DNA of 64,000 nt from Pseudodesulfovibrio sp. 5S69 (GTDB lineage Bacteria; Desulfobacterota; Desulfovibrionia; Desulfovibrionales; Desulfovibrionaceae). The notes under the pieces were generated by a model. It was not told the origin of the DNA. It saw only the letters and a list, made by a program, of their open reading frames with translations, and did no database searches. Numbering within the stretch: the stretch's first letter is position 1; each line of letters starts with the position of its first letter. A program made the position numbers and the translations under genes. The stretch lies in NCBI RefSeq assembly GCF_037094465.1, contig NZ_CP146609.1, positions 3,033,501 to 3,097,500 on the forward strand. The letters run 5' to 3'. Positions 1 through 10,389 of this stretch are shown piece after piece.

Positions 1-78
1 AGCCCCACGTTGACCTGCAGGATGTCCAGGTCGGCGGCCCGGAGGGGCTCGCCGATTTTCTTGTCAAAAGCGTTCACC
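1..78 (-). CDS. N-terminus of a radical SAM protein, possibly ArsS-like (partial)
   Basis: Only the first 26 codons lie in the window; the gene runs off the left edge. The GTG at 78-76 is preferred because GAGG lies five bases upstream of it; a second GTG begins at 83. The peptide starts MNAFDKKIG and contains LDILQVNVG, which resembles the N-terminus of arsenosugar-type radical SAM proteins (ArsS), where this stretch leads directly into the CxxxCxxC cluster loop. The cluster cysteines would lie outside the window, so the family is a recollection from about 25 residues and could be another SPASM-type radical SAM enzyme. Confidence 0.45.
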
Positions 79-126
79 GGCACCTCGCCTGTTGCGGTTT
101 TGCTCCAGACTATACGGGAACCCCTC

Positions 127-170
127 CTCGGCGCAATATCCAGAGCCCGGCGGTAGCGCATTGCGCCGAG
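127..170. repeat. Inverted repeat upstream of ffs
   Basis: CTCGGCGCAAT at 127-137 and its exact complement ATTGCGCCGAG at 160-170 flank a 22-base loop. It lies between the divergent radical SAM gene and the ffs promoter. It could be an operator or an RNA hairpin; there is no T-run on either side, so a terminator is unlikely. Confidence 0.45.
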
Positions 171-198
171 ATTCATGCAAACCGATGCAAGGGAAGAG

Positions 199-227
199 TT
201 GACGAACGCTCGGGAACGCTGTAGGAA
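199..227 (+). promoter_or_regulatory. Sigma70-type promoter of ffs
   Basis: TTGACG at 199-204 and TAGGAA at 222-227 are separated by 17 bases. Transcription would begin about ten bases before the SRP RNA stem. This is inferred from consensus match and position. Confidence 0.5.
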
Positions 228-243
228 AACCATTCCCGTACAG

Positions 244-331
244 AGGGAAGCCGGACGGCGGTTGCGTCGAGAACCCCGTCAGGTCCGAGAGGAAGCAGCG
301 GTATCGATTGCTGCCGGGTGTCCGGTTTCCA
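244..331 (+). ncRNA. ffs: Small bacterial SRP RNA (4.5S RNA)
   Basis: The signature domain IV is present: GTCAGGTCC, then GGAAGCAGC, then the distal strand that closes the Ffh-binding hairpin. The outer stem is formed by GGAAGCCGGAC near the 5' end and GTCCGGTTTCC at the 3' end. It binds Ffh and targets membrane proteins to FtsY and the translocon. A good promoter lies upstream and an intrinsic terminator immediately downstream. The exact ends are estimated from the stem. Confidence 0.9.
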
Positions 332-335
332 CTCA

Positions 336-366
336 AAGGCGCGTTCAGCGATGAACGCGCCTTTTT
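336..366 (+). terminator. Intrinsic terminator of ffs
   Basis: GGCGCGTTC (338-346) pairs with GAACGCGCC (353-361), followed by TTTTTC. It starts five bases after the SRP RNA and also lies just past the 3' end of the converging kinase gene. Confidence 0.85.
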
Positions 367-376
367 CATTGCCCTA

Positions 377-3817
<3,441 letters not shown>

Positions 3818-3995
3818 CCTCTCCCAAAATGACCCGAGGCCCTGCTACAGGCCACTTCCCGGCGTGTTGTGCGGCGGCAATGCGCGGGAACCTGCCGGAT
3901 TCCCAATATCCATCCACCGCTTCACCATAGGCCGAAGTTCATTTCCAGTCGATTATATTCAACATCCGCAGCCTGATCGGGACGTCGCGTCATCC

Positions 3996-4742
3996 TCAGT
4001 GCAACCAACGGTCCAGGACCGGTTGCAGGGCGCCCTCCCGCTTCAGTTCCTCGATGGCCTTTTCCAACTTCTCCAACAGCACGTCGTTGCCCGTCTCCAC
4101 GGCAAAACCCACCGGGGAACCCGGGTCGCCCACGTCGATGACCCTGACCGGCACCCCCTGACGTTTTGCCAGGAGCTGCCCCACGGCGAGGGGGGCGATG
4201 ACCGCCACCACCTTGCCGTCCTTGAGCATGCGCATGGACTGCTCCTTGCTCTTGGTCCGGACGATGCGGATGGCATTGAGCAGCCCCCGCTGCTTCAGAT
4301 AGTGCTCCGCAAAGGAATGGCGGTCTCCGGCGACGGCCTTGCCGACAAGGTCTTCCACCGTGCCGAGGCCAGCCCCGTCACGACGGACGAAGATAACCAC
4401 CTTCCGGCTGTAATAGGGCGTGGTGAAGGCAAAAAAATGCTCGCGGTCGCGATTGATCTCCATGCCGCACACGCAGTCCAGCCGCCCCAGGCGCAAACTG
4501 GCGACCACATCGTCCCAATCGCCCGGGACCATGCGGCACTCGACGCCCATCCTGGCGAAGACGAGCCCGGCCACCTCGATGTCGAGGCCGGCCGGTTCCC
4601 CCATGGCGTCCAGGAACTGGTATGGCGGGTATCCACGGGCCATGCCGCAACGCAGCGGCGGCTCCTCCGCCGAGGCAACGGCGGGCGCAAAAACAAGCCA
4701 AAGACAACAAGCCGCAATAAAAAACCGAAAAATCCGCCGCAT
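3996..4742 (-). CDS. Periplasmic solute-binding protein, family 3 (amino-acid type)
   Basis: The 248-residue protein begins with a clear signal peptide (MRRIFRFFIAACC to AVASAEE; cleavage near residue 25). The mature part has the SBP_bac_3 pattern: CGMARGYPPYQF near its start, then LDIEVAG, then FTTPYYSRKVVIF. No permease or ATPase gene is next to it, so it may be an orphan sensor or scavenging protein. It lies upstream of the hybrid kinase on the same strand, with about 180 bases between, so it could in principle feed that kinase; this link is speculative. Confidence 0.85.
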   Translation of the reverse strand: MRRIFRFFIAACCLWLVFAPAVASAEEPPLRCGMARGYPPYQFLDAMGEPAGLDIEVAGLVFARMGVECRMVPGDWDDVVASLRLGRLDCVCGMEINRDREHFFAFTTPYYSRKVVIFVRRDGAGLGTVEDLVGKAVAGDRHSFAEHYLKQRGLLNAIRIVRTKSKEQSMRMLKDGKVVAVIAPLAVGQLLAKRQGVPVRVIDVGDPGSPVGFAVETGNDVLLEKLEKAIEELKREGALQPVLDRWLH

Positions 4743-4951
4743 CGTTCGTGCCCCGAAGGGCCCACCTCCAATCCACTCAACTCGATCAAAAAATGGTTAG
4801 TATGCAATAATATACCACATGGCCTTGGGCCGCACCAGTCCTTTATTCCCCTGTCCCGCGGCCAGAAAGTCCCCTTTTTTATGTAACCCTTTCGCCCTTT
4901 CGAGCGCTTTTCCTTTTAGGAGGGGGGGAAACCTCAACCAAGGTGGCACCT

Positions 4952-5140
4952 ATGTTCGGCAACAACGGCCACAGGCCCATACTCAGCGAGAAGGAAATCA
5001 AATTCCTGTTGTCCGATTGGCCCATTCCCGACAATCCGTCCCTTCACCTTCGATCGGACGAAACGAACGCAACGGCTGAAGCTTCGACAAAGGACACACT
5101 CGCCAACGACCTGCTCACGACAATCCGGGACCCCCGTTAG
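4952..5140 (+). CDS. Small orphan protein with a FliM-like N-terminal motif
   Basis: This 62-residue protein starts at the ATG at 4952, which has AGGTGG upstream; an in-frame GTG at 4943 lacks a good ribosome site. A strong terminator follows at 5168. The N-terminal stretch ILSEKEIKFLLSDW resembles the LSxxEIxxLL peptide that begins FliM proteins and binds phospho-CheY. The rest is polar and shows no recognised domain. No flagellar gene is nearby, so the resemblance may be chance. Confidence 0.5.
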   Translation: MFGNNGHRPILSEKEIKFLLSDWPIPDNPSLHLRSDETNATAEASTKDTLANDLLTTIRDPR

Positions 5141-5167
5141 TCGGGGCAGGCTCGGCGCGCGACAAGA

Positions 5168-5203
5168 AAAAGGGCCTGCGAGAACTTCTCGCAGGCCCTT
5201 TCG
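5168..5203 (+). terminator. Bidirectional intrinsic terminator
   Basis: GCCTGCGAGAA and TTCTCGCAGGC form an 11-bp stem extended by AAAGG/CCTTT, with A-rich and T-rich flanks. It closes the small orphan gene. Confidence 0.8.
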
Positions 5204-5350
5204 CTTTCCATGGGGTCGGGAGAGGGCTCGGGCCTCCGGAAGCGCCGCCGCGCCCGCTTTCCCGCCCCCTGTCCTGTTATTATTTATTAGCGCACCCAAT
5301 TGATTTATTTATCTTCCCCCCCCGAGGCCCAGGTTCGAGGCGGGACCCCA

Positions 5351-5397
5351 AAAAAGGCCTTGTTCGTCAGCAACAAGCTGATGAACAAGGCCTTTAA
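5351..5397 (-). terminator. Terminator beside the left att site, probably the original tRNA-Ser terminator
   Basis: A 16-bp near-perfect stem (GGCCTTGTTC...GAACAAGGCC) read on the minus strand is followed by TTTTTT. It lies directly downstream of the displaced tRNA-Ser 3' half at 5404-5465, as expected for the terminator of the tRNA gene before integration. Confidence 0.75.
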
Positions 5398-5403
5398 GAA
5401 AAG

Positions 5404-5465
5404 TGGCGGAGAGGAGAGGATTTGAACCTCCGTTGGAGTTCCCCCCAAACACGCTTTCCAGGCGT
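5404..5465 (-). repeat. attR: displaced 3' half of tRNA-Ser(GGA)
   Basis: On the minus strand this is the anticodon arm, variable arm, T arm, acceptor strand and CCA of a tRNA-Ser, without the 5' half. It matches 35490-35551 except at five positions. Four of these are two compensated base pairs in the variable stem (TTGG/CCAA here, ATCG/CGAT there); the fifth is a purine in the T loop. The last 17 bases, ACACGCTTTCCAGGCGT, are identical and probably contain the crossover. Confidence 0.88.
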
Positions 5466-5536
5466 ATTACTGAAACAGCAGCACTCAATAATACTAACAC
5501 TTTCAGACACTAAGTTCGACCATCCTCATCAAAGCA

Positions 5537-5587
5537 TGCACCATTTTCACTGACTCTAATTGAGTTATGGTGCACAAATTGGTGCAC
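5537..5587. promoter_or_regulatory. Integrase arm-type sites, left end
   Basis: GGTGCAC occurs at 5569-5575 and 5581-5587, twelve bases apart, and TGCACCAT at 5537-5544 is an inverted copy. The same direct pair with the same spacing occurs near the right end at 35412-35430, which suggests binding sites for the integrase arm domain. Confidence 0.6.
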
Positions 5588-6021
5588 TCAGCCAACATGC
5601 CGCTGGCCTTATCCAACACACTAGCTATTAATTTTATTTTACTTGACGGGTGGGCACAGCATTACGACCTCAATTTCGATTGATGACATGTTCGATCACT
5701 TCCTGTCGAAACGCAATAAAGACATACTTGACGTAGTCCGATTTTGCTATCCCTTTGACGACGATGACAACCTCGTCGAGAGTAACAAAGTCATCTTCAA
5801 CACAGCGTTTTGCGATCAGCTCGCTATCGCTCTACTCTCCAGCAATGAAAGGGCCTTATTAGAGACCCTTTGCCACTTTCCACGGCCAGTGTGGACAATG
5901 ACATCCGGCCTTTTGCCAAGTTCATTGTTGGTGCGGTGTTGGAAGACAAAGCAGCGGACTCTTAATCCGAAGGCTAGGCACAGAGCCTTCCAATGGAAAC
6001 CCACTTTATAGACGAAGTCCG
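5588..6021. other. Left-end region with no convincing gene
   Basis: An open frame on the plus strand from 5643 to 6011 has no ribosome site, and its second half looks non-coding; I do not call it. Around 5938-6000 there is a tRNA-Lys-like anticodon stem-loop (CGGA, loop CTCTTAA, TCCG), but no acceptable D, T or acceptor arm, so it is at most a decayed fragment. Confidence 0.4.
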
Positions 6022-6726
6022 TCAGTCCGACGCATTCGATACGATTTGTCTCATTCGTTCCATAATGATCGGCACCCGCTGCTGGCTGGCAGCATCTGTG
6101 GGAAGATGCCCGGGCAAGGCATCTCGAAATTCTTCATCCGCCAAAAGTCCAGACAACTCACTTGCGAGATATGCGCGGATATCATCCAGTGCTTGAGTTA
6201 CCTCTTCCACCACATCTAGGTTGCCATCCAACACCGCAATGATGTCTTCGATATCGTGGCTAGTCATGAAATCGCCTTCGCCTCGTCCATAAAAAGCCTC
6301 AAGTTTGGTCCCCAGGAAATACGGCGGCGTGATAGCTAGAAACGACACGCCGTCAATCTCACATTTCCGAGCATAGCGAAGCGAATCAGAATACCACTTG
6401 TTTGAAAAGCCGAGGATGTCGGGGTTGGTAGGCATGACGTCAAGCAGAAGCGTACCGTTCCGCCACCTGCAAATGACATCTTCCTCTAGGCTCTGCTTAA
6501 AACCTCTCTCACGGAGGCGTTCTTCCACCGCATAGTATTCGCCTCTGGTTGCAACTTCGATGACCACATCTACATCCAAAGTTGGCCGCACATCCGTGAT
6601 GGCCGGATCGTTCACGAGCAGCCCGGCTGCGGCCCCACCGACGAAGACGACCTCCTCCACCATATCGCCGAGAAGTTGCGCCGCCAGGACAATCTTATCA
6701 ACATATTGATACTTGCGCCTTTGCAT
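6022..6726 (-). CDS. Nucleotidyltransferase-like protein, putative toxin of a TA-type pair
   Basis: The 234-residue protein has a nucleotidyltransferase-fold N-terminus: FVGGAAAGLL near residue 28 followed by LDVDVVIEV near residue 50, where the paired aspartates would bind metal. A further acidic position occurs in LLLDVMP near 95. This matches the broad AbiEii/MNT-like group of toxin transferases. Its start overlaps the 3' end of the upstream HTH gene by 29 bases, so the two are translationally coupled. The pair may be a toxin-antitoxin or abortive-infection module; substrate specificity cannot be read from the sequence. Confidence 0.65.
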   Translation of the reverse strand: MQRRKYQYVDKIVLAAQLLGDMVEEVVFVGGAAAGLLVNDPAITDVRPTLDVDVVIEVATRGEYYAVEERLRERGFKQSLEEDVICRWRNGTLLLDVMPTNPDILGFSNKWYSDSLRYARKCEIDGVSFLAITPPYFLGTKLEAFYGRGEGDFMTSHDIEDIIAVLDGNLDVVEEVTQALDDIRAYLASELSGLLADEEFRDALPGHLPTDAASQQRVPIIMERMRQIVSNASD

Positions 6727-7237
6727 GGTGCAGCATCTCCCTCAAAATGTTTTCAGCAAACCTCTGCTCCCTTGCACGTCCGATACGCAAGGCATCCAAG
6801 ACGGCGAGAGCGTCATGCAACGCCTGATCCCTTTCAACAGCTTCGGGGACAGACTTGTGTAGTGGCGATAATCCCATGCCCCGATGCTCCCCTCTGGGAT
6901 GCGGCCAAACATAAATATTCATGTCTTCGTCGAATGATCCGAATTCGCCCCGGAACACCGGCGCGGCAAAGGCCGTGGGAATACCGCGCGTAAGCGACCC
7001 CACATCGGGAACAAAAGCGTACTTGACCCCATGGATGAGGAATTCTTCCAATGCCTTGAATCGGGGTCGCCGTTCGTGCTCATTGAAAAGTTGAGCCTGT
7101 ATGGCTCGCTTAACTGCACTGTGGACTACCGAACTGCTCAGCCCGAGTTCATAGGCAATACTGCCGTAAGTCCATTCCTGTCCGGCCAAGACCGTGAGCT
7201 TCAACATGATAAGAACATCTTGCGGGAGTAAATTCAT
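6698..7237 (-). CDS. Winged-helix regulator paired with the nucleotidyltransferase
   Basis: Residues about 8-60 form a winged-helix DNA-binding domain (VLIMLKLTVLAGQEW, then YGSIAYELGLSSSVVHSAVKRA). The remaining 120 residues have no recognised domain. The protein is 179 residues from the ATG at 7237; an ATG two codons upstream is also possible, and neither has a clear ribosome site, so a leaderless mRNA is possible. A perfect palindrome just upstream (7250-7264) is a likely autoregulatory operator. By position it would be the antitoxin or regulator of the nucleotidyltransferase. Confidence 0.65.
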   Translation of the reverse strand: MNLLPQDVLIMLKLTVLAGQEWTYGSIAYELGLSSSVVHSAVKRAIQAQLFNEHERRPRFKALEEFLIHGVKYAFVPDVGSLTRGIPTAFAAPVFRGEFGSFDEDMNIYVWPHPRGEHRGMGLSPLHKSVPEAVERDQALHDALAVLDALRIGRAREQRFAENILREMLHHAKAQVSIC

Positions 7238-7249
7238 ACACATTCTATA

Positions 7250-7264
7250 TTCTAGATTCTAGAA
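7250..7264. promoter_or_regulatory. Palindromic operator TTCTAGATTCTAGAA
   Basis: A perfect 7+1+7 palindrome lies 13 bases upstream of the winged-helix gene start, where it would overlap the core promoter. It is the natural candidate binding site for that regulator. Confidence 0.55.
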
Positions 7265-7445
7265 CGTGGCAAGTTGAAAAGATACGAAGTAAGAGCGCTT
7301 CAGGTTGATACCGCGCAATGCATTTCGCTGTAAGCCTTTTTTCCACACAACCAGCCCCCCTTCCTACTTCCACAAAACCATTCTCAAGCAAAATGTTTAT
7401 TGTTCCACACTCGCCTATTTACACCGTCCAAAACACACCCAAAAA

Positions 7446-7470
7446 GGGCTTACGATTCTCATCGTAAGCC
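7446..7470 (-). terminator. Terminator next to a relict tRNA-Ser 3' half
   Basis: GGCTTACGAT (7447-7456) pairs with ATCGTAAGCC (7461-7470), followed on the minus strand by CCCTTTTT. The stem begins GGCTTAC like the terminator at 35453-35480, which stands in the same position relative to the functional tRNA-Ser. Confidence 0.7.
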
Positions 7471-7483
7471 ATTAAAATATAAC

Positions 7484-7545
7484 GGAAAATGAGAGATTTG
7501 AACTCTCGATGGAGTTTTACGCCCCATACACGCTTAGCAGGAAGA
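7484..7545 (-). pseudogene. Relict 3' half of a tRNA-Ser(GCT)-like gene
   Basis: Read on the minus strand, the segment has an anticodon loop CTGCTAA (anticodon GCT), the 3' anticodon strand GCGTG, a long variable arm with ATGG/CCAT, a T arm GAGAG-TTCAAAT-CTCTC and a 3' acceptor strand. The 5' half is missing and no CCA is encoded. It shares ATACACGCTT with the functional att site at 35533-35542. It looks like an attachment scar of an older or different integration event, now inside the element. Confidence 0.65.
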
Positions 7546-8115
7546 GCACGCCCCTAAAAACCAACTGATTTTAAAGCATTTTAACAAGTTAGACTCATAC
7601 AGCTGCGTCCAACTGCGCCCAAATTCGTACTCATGAGAGGTTAGACACGCATGAAGCACGCATCGCAAGTATTTCCTCTACCGATCCCGCTACAACTTGT
7701 CTTTATCCCACACGGTGTCAGGAAGTCACTCAACAAGCTTCAGATTCCCGCGCTGTACATCTGATACGGATATCCAGGCGCTACAATTCAAGCCAGTCGC
7801 ACCAAACACAAACTCAGCTTATTACAGATCATTATTTGGGTGGCCCCCGTTTTTCAAGAAGAGAAAGAGATCCCTCCGCAGAGTTCACAGTCCGTGCAAC
7901 TCTAAAACGCTGTCCTGAAGCCTCCTTTCCAAGTTGGGCGGCAAGTATGGTGCTCCCCCCCCCAATCGACATCCAAACGGAAGAAGCAAGCCCAAAGGTA
8001 AATTGCTAACCCTAATTTCAATTGACAACAATCGCCCTTTAGCTTCTAAATAATCAAAATCGCATATACGAACTATCAATTATATTATTCAAATCAAGGA
8101 CATAATGAGGTTGCT
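7546..8115. other. Intergenic A+T-rich region without a gene
   Basis: No frame here has a ribosome site and a plausible protein. It begins with flanking sequence of the relict att site, including GCTGCGTCC and ACTGCGCCC (about 7602-7622), which may be weak arm-type repeats of another integrase. The region probably holds the promoter of the HD-domain gene. Confidence 0.4.
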
Positions 8116-9585
8116 ATGAGCAAAAAGATGGGCATAATCACCATCAAAACTGTTGAGCTTAATGACGATTATCTAAAAAAAACGGTATTCAATCAGTTAG
8201 GCAATAATGAAATTCCTTTCATTAGCCCGACAGCTCAAGCAGCGATCAAAAAGTACACTGGAGAAGGTGGACGAGAGGCCGCTAAGGAATTGTGGAAGGA
8301 ACTGCTGATCGACACTATCTGCTTATTAAAACTTAATGACTCAAGAGAGAAAGTTTATAGCGACATCCCTATCGATGACATGAAAGCCTTTTCCGAACAT
8401 TTTGACCAAATTCGCAATAGAACTTCACACGGCATTGACGAACTCCTGCTATATTATGATGACTTCGTAGCTTATGAGTCTGTTCTTTACGGAACAGAAA
8501 AATACTATCGGGACCACATTGAACATGTATTACAAGTCTGGGGTGTTGGCATCGGTTTAATCTTTGAAGATAACCCCGTCATATTAAACGACATTCAACA
8601 CCTTAAATTTAATAGTGAAATCAGATTTCACAAAGAGAACAAGGGAGCCCCAAACGTCATTTCCCAAAGCGAACTGTGGGCAATGTGGACAATCATAGCT
8701 CTGTGCCACGACCTTGGTTACCCCATTGAAAAAACGTCCAAGATCAACCAGCATGTCCGAAAAATAATCAGTCAATTTGGCTGCTTGAGTTTTAATGAAC
8801 TAGATTTCAGTTTTGATCTTTTAAATAGTTTCATTGTAGAAAAATTCATCAATATTTCGTCTTCGAAAGCCATGTACATCCATGGAGTCCAAGAGCACCG
8901 AACTAAAATACAACACAAATTCCGCGACAAATTCGCAAAATCACTTGAAGATTACAAACACGGGATGTTTAGTGGCCTGCTATTGTTCAAAAAACTCGTC
9001 TATTTTTTAGAGACTGACTATGGCCCTGACGACAACCCCTTATCCGACGAAGACCTCAGACAGTTCATGATAAGAAGAGAAATTTTGCGGGCGATATGTG
9101 GACATACTTGCCCCAAAATTTACCATCTAGATCTAAATACACTTTCATTCTTACTTATCTTATGTGATGAAATTCAAGAATGGAATCGCCCCCGCTTGGC
9201 AGAGCTACTTGATCATCGCCTAGACAATTTCGTTCCAACAAACTGCATTAAAAAATTTGATGTAACTAACGGCGACTCCAATAAGTGTGAAGTGCACATT
9301 GAGTCAAATTATGGAGATGTGACTTTGGACCCCCAAAAAGACACGAGCCTATTCGAAGCGCTCGTTGTAAAAAAATTTAAAAATTTCAACTATCTACTAA
9401 GAACAGCAAAAGACGACACCCGAAGGAAAATCGTATTTCAATGGGATATTCTGTTCTCAGAAATTAGCTACTCGTTCAAACTTGACTCAGATGAGAGCGC
9501 CCTAGTAACTCCAATTACCTATAAATCAATTACTGGAGTTGACGGCAAGGTGAGTCAGGAGAGATTTGACCTTTACACCAGATGA
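8116..9585 (+). CDS. HD-domain phosphohydrolase-like protein of unknown substrate
   Basis: The 489-residue cytosolic protein starts at an ATG with GAGG six bases upstream. It contains the metal-binding pattern of the HD superfamily: YRDHIEHVLQVW near residue 135, LCHDLGYPIEK near 197, and a later DEIQEWNRP near 356. HD enzymes hydrolyse phosphate esters, including dNTPs and cyclic nucleotides. No other domain was recognised in the N-terminal 130 or C-terminal 110 residues. It is the first of a run of plus-strand genes rich in deoxynucleotide enzymes, which makes a dNTP hydrolase a reasonable guess, not a demonstrated activity. Codon use is A+T-rich like the rest of the element. Confidence 0.7.
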   Translation: MSKKMGIITIKTVELNDDYLKKTVFNQLGNNEIPFISPTAQAAIKKYTGEGGREAAKELWKELLIDTICLLKLNDSREKVYSDIPIDDMKAFSEHFDQIRNRTSHGIDELLLYYDDFVAYESVLYGTEKYYRDHIEHVLQVWGVGIGLIFEDNPVILNDIQHLKFNSEIRFHKENKGAPNVISQSELWAMWTIIALCHDLGYPIEKTSKINQHVRKIISQFGCLSFNELDFSFDLLNSFIVEKFINISSSKAMYIHGVQEHRTKIQHKFRDKFAKSLEDYKHGMFSGLLLFKKLVYFLETDYGPDDNPLSDEDLRQFMIRREILRAICGHTCPKIYHLDLNTLSFLLILCDEIQEWNRPRLAELLDHRLDNFVPTNCIKKFDVTNGDSNKCEVHIESNYGDVTLDPQKDTSLFEALVVKKFKNFNYLLRTAKDDTRRKIVFQWDILFSEISYSFKLDSDESALVTPITYKSITGVDGKVSQERFDLYTR

Positions 9586-9719
9586 TCTAAAGTAAAATTG
9601 CTGGCCCCGGAAAAACCAGTGGACTTCTTTTTAAGTTGATTTCGTCCCCTCATACTGGTCATTTTCCGACAAGCACCTAGCCCCTACTCAGTGACTATTG
9701 ATTTCTCTTCCTACATGAT

Positions 9720-9734
9720 GTAAGTATTTCTTAC
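9720..9734. promoter_or_regulatory. Palindrome GTAAG-N5-CTTAC upstream of the ACP-XRE-ImmA operon
   Basis: The palindrome is 25 bases upstream of the first gene of the operon, next to the candidate -10 region. A further GTAAG half-site follows near 9740. It is a candidate operator for the XRE protein encoded two genes downstream. Confidence 0.4.
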
Positions 9735-9758
9735 TGCACGTAAGGAGGAGCTCGCACC

Positions 9759-10058
9759 ATGCCCCAACAGTCGATAAGAGAAATTATCGTCAAATGCCTT
9801 AAAGACGTCGCTGAACTAGACGCCGAAAGCAAGCCTGTCAGCATTAGCGACAACATGTGTCCATTTAAAAGCTTAGGTCTCTGTAGCGAAGATGGGATGC
9901 TCGTAACTCTCGAGGTTGAGGCACAGTTGGGCCAAGACTTCGGAGACGAAAACCTGTTTGTTGACGGCAAAGGGAAGAATGGGAAACGCAGAACTGTTGG
10001 CCAAATGGTAAAACATGTCGAAGAGCTTATAAAAAAAGCTGAGGGGAGTAATGGCTAA
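9759..10058 (+). CDS. Acyl-carrier-protein-like small protein
   Basis: The 99-residue protein starts at an ATG preceded by AAGGAGGAG. Its middle, FKSLGLCSEDGMLVTLEVEAQLG, aligns with the ACP pattern LGLDSLDxVELVMALEEEFG, and TVGQMVKHVEELI matches helix IV. The serine that would take phosphopantetheine is kept, but the surrounding DSL is CSE, so modification is uncertain. No fatty-acid or polyketide gene is nearby. It overlaps the XRE gene by eight bases and is co-transcribed with it. It could be a stress sensor or a partner of the downstream protease; the role is unknown. Confidence 0.55.
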   Translation: MPQQSIREIIVKCLKDVAELDAESKPVSISDNMCPFKSLGLCSEDGMLVTLEVEAQLGQDFGDENLFVDGKGKNGKRRTVGQMVKHVEELIKKAEGSNG

Positions 10059-10389
10059 CCAAGATATGAAAACGGTTATTTCAAATCGTCTTCGTGCTGC
10101 GAGAGAGCAGGCAGGATTGTCTCAAGGACAAGTTGCAGTGCTCATGAATAAGCAAAGGCCAACAATAAGTGAAATTGAAGCCGGTCGAAGAAACGTGACT
10201 GCAGAAGAGCTGGCTCATTTGGCAGATATTTATGGAGTAAGTGTAAACTGGCTGCTTAATAAAGCAGACGCCCAGGACAACCCTTCCATTCATTTGGCGG
10301 CACGCGAATTAGCAAAGCTAAAGAAAGAAGATCTAGACAAAGTTCTCAATCTCCTAAGCACATTACGAGACGTTAACGGAGAATCTTGA
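10051..10389 (+). CDS. XRE-family transcriptional regulator
   Basis: The 112-residue protein has a Cro/C1 helix-turn-helix at about residues 8-65: LRAAREQAGLSQGQVAVLMN, RPTISEIEAGRRNVTAEEL, then YGVSVNWLL. A short C-terminal helix follows. It overlaps both neighbours (8 bases with the ACP-like gene; TGATG with the protease gene). An XRE repressor followed by an ImmA/IrrE protease is a common switch in mobile elements, where the protease cleaves the repressor on damage or infection. Confidence 0.88.
   Translation: MANQDMKTVISNRLRAAREQAGLSQGQVAVLMNKQRPTISEIEAGRRNVTAEELAHLADIYGVSVNWLLNKADAQDNPSIHLAARELAKLKKEDLDKVLNLLSTLRDVNGES

Noticed and set aside
5938..6000. tRNA-Lys-like anticodon stem-loop (CGGA, CTCTTAA, TCCG)
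   Set aside because: No matching D arm, T loop or acceptor stem could be drawn, so it is not called as a tRNA.
5643..6011. Plus-strand open frame of 122 codons
   Set aside because: No ribosome site, a poor second half and overlap with the tRNA-like fragment; probably chance.
7697..7918. 73-codon plus-strand frame near the relict att
   Set aside because: No ribosome site, atypical composition and no recognisable motif.
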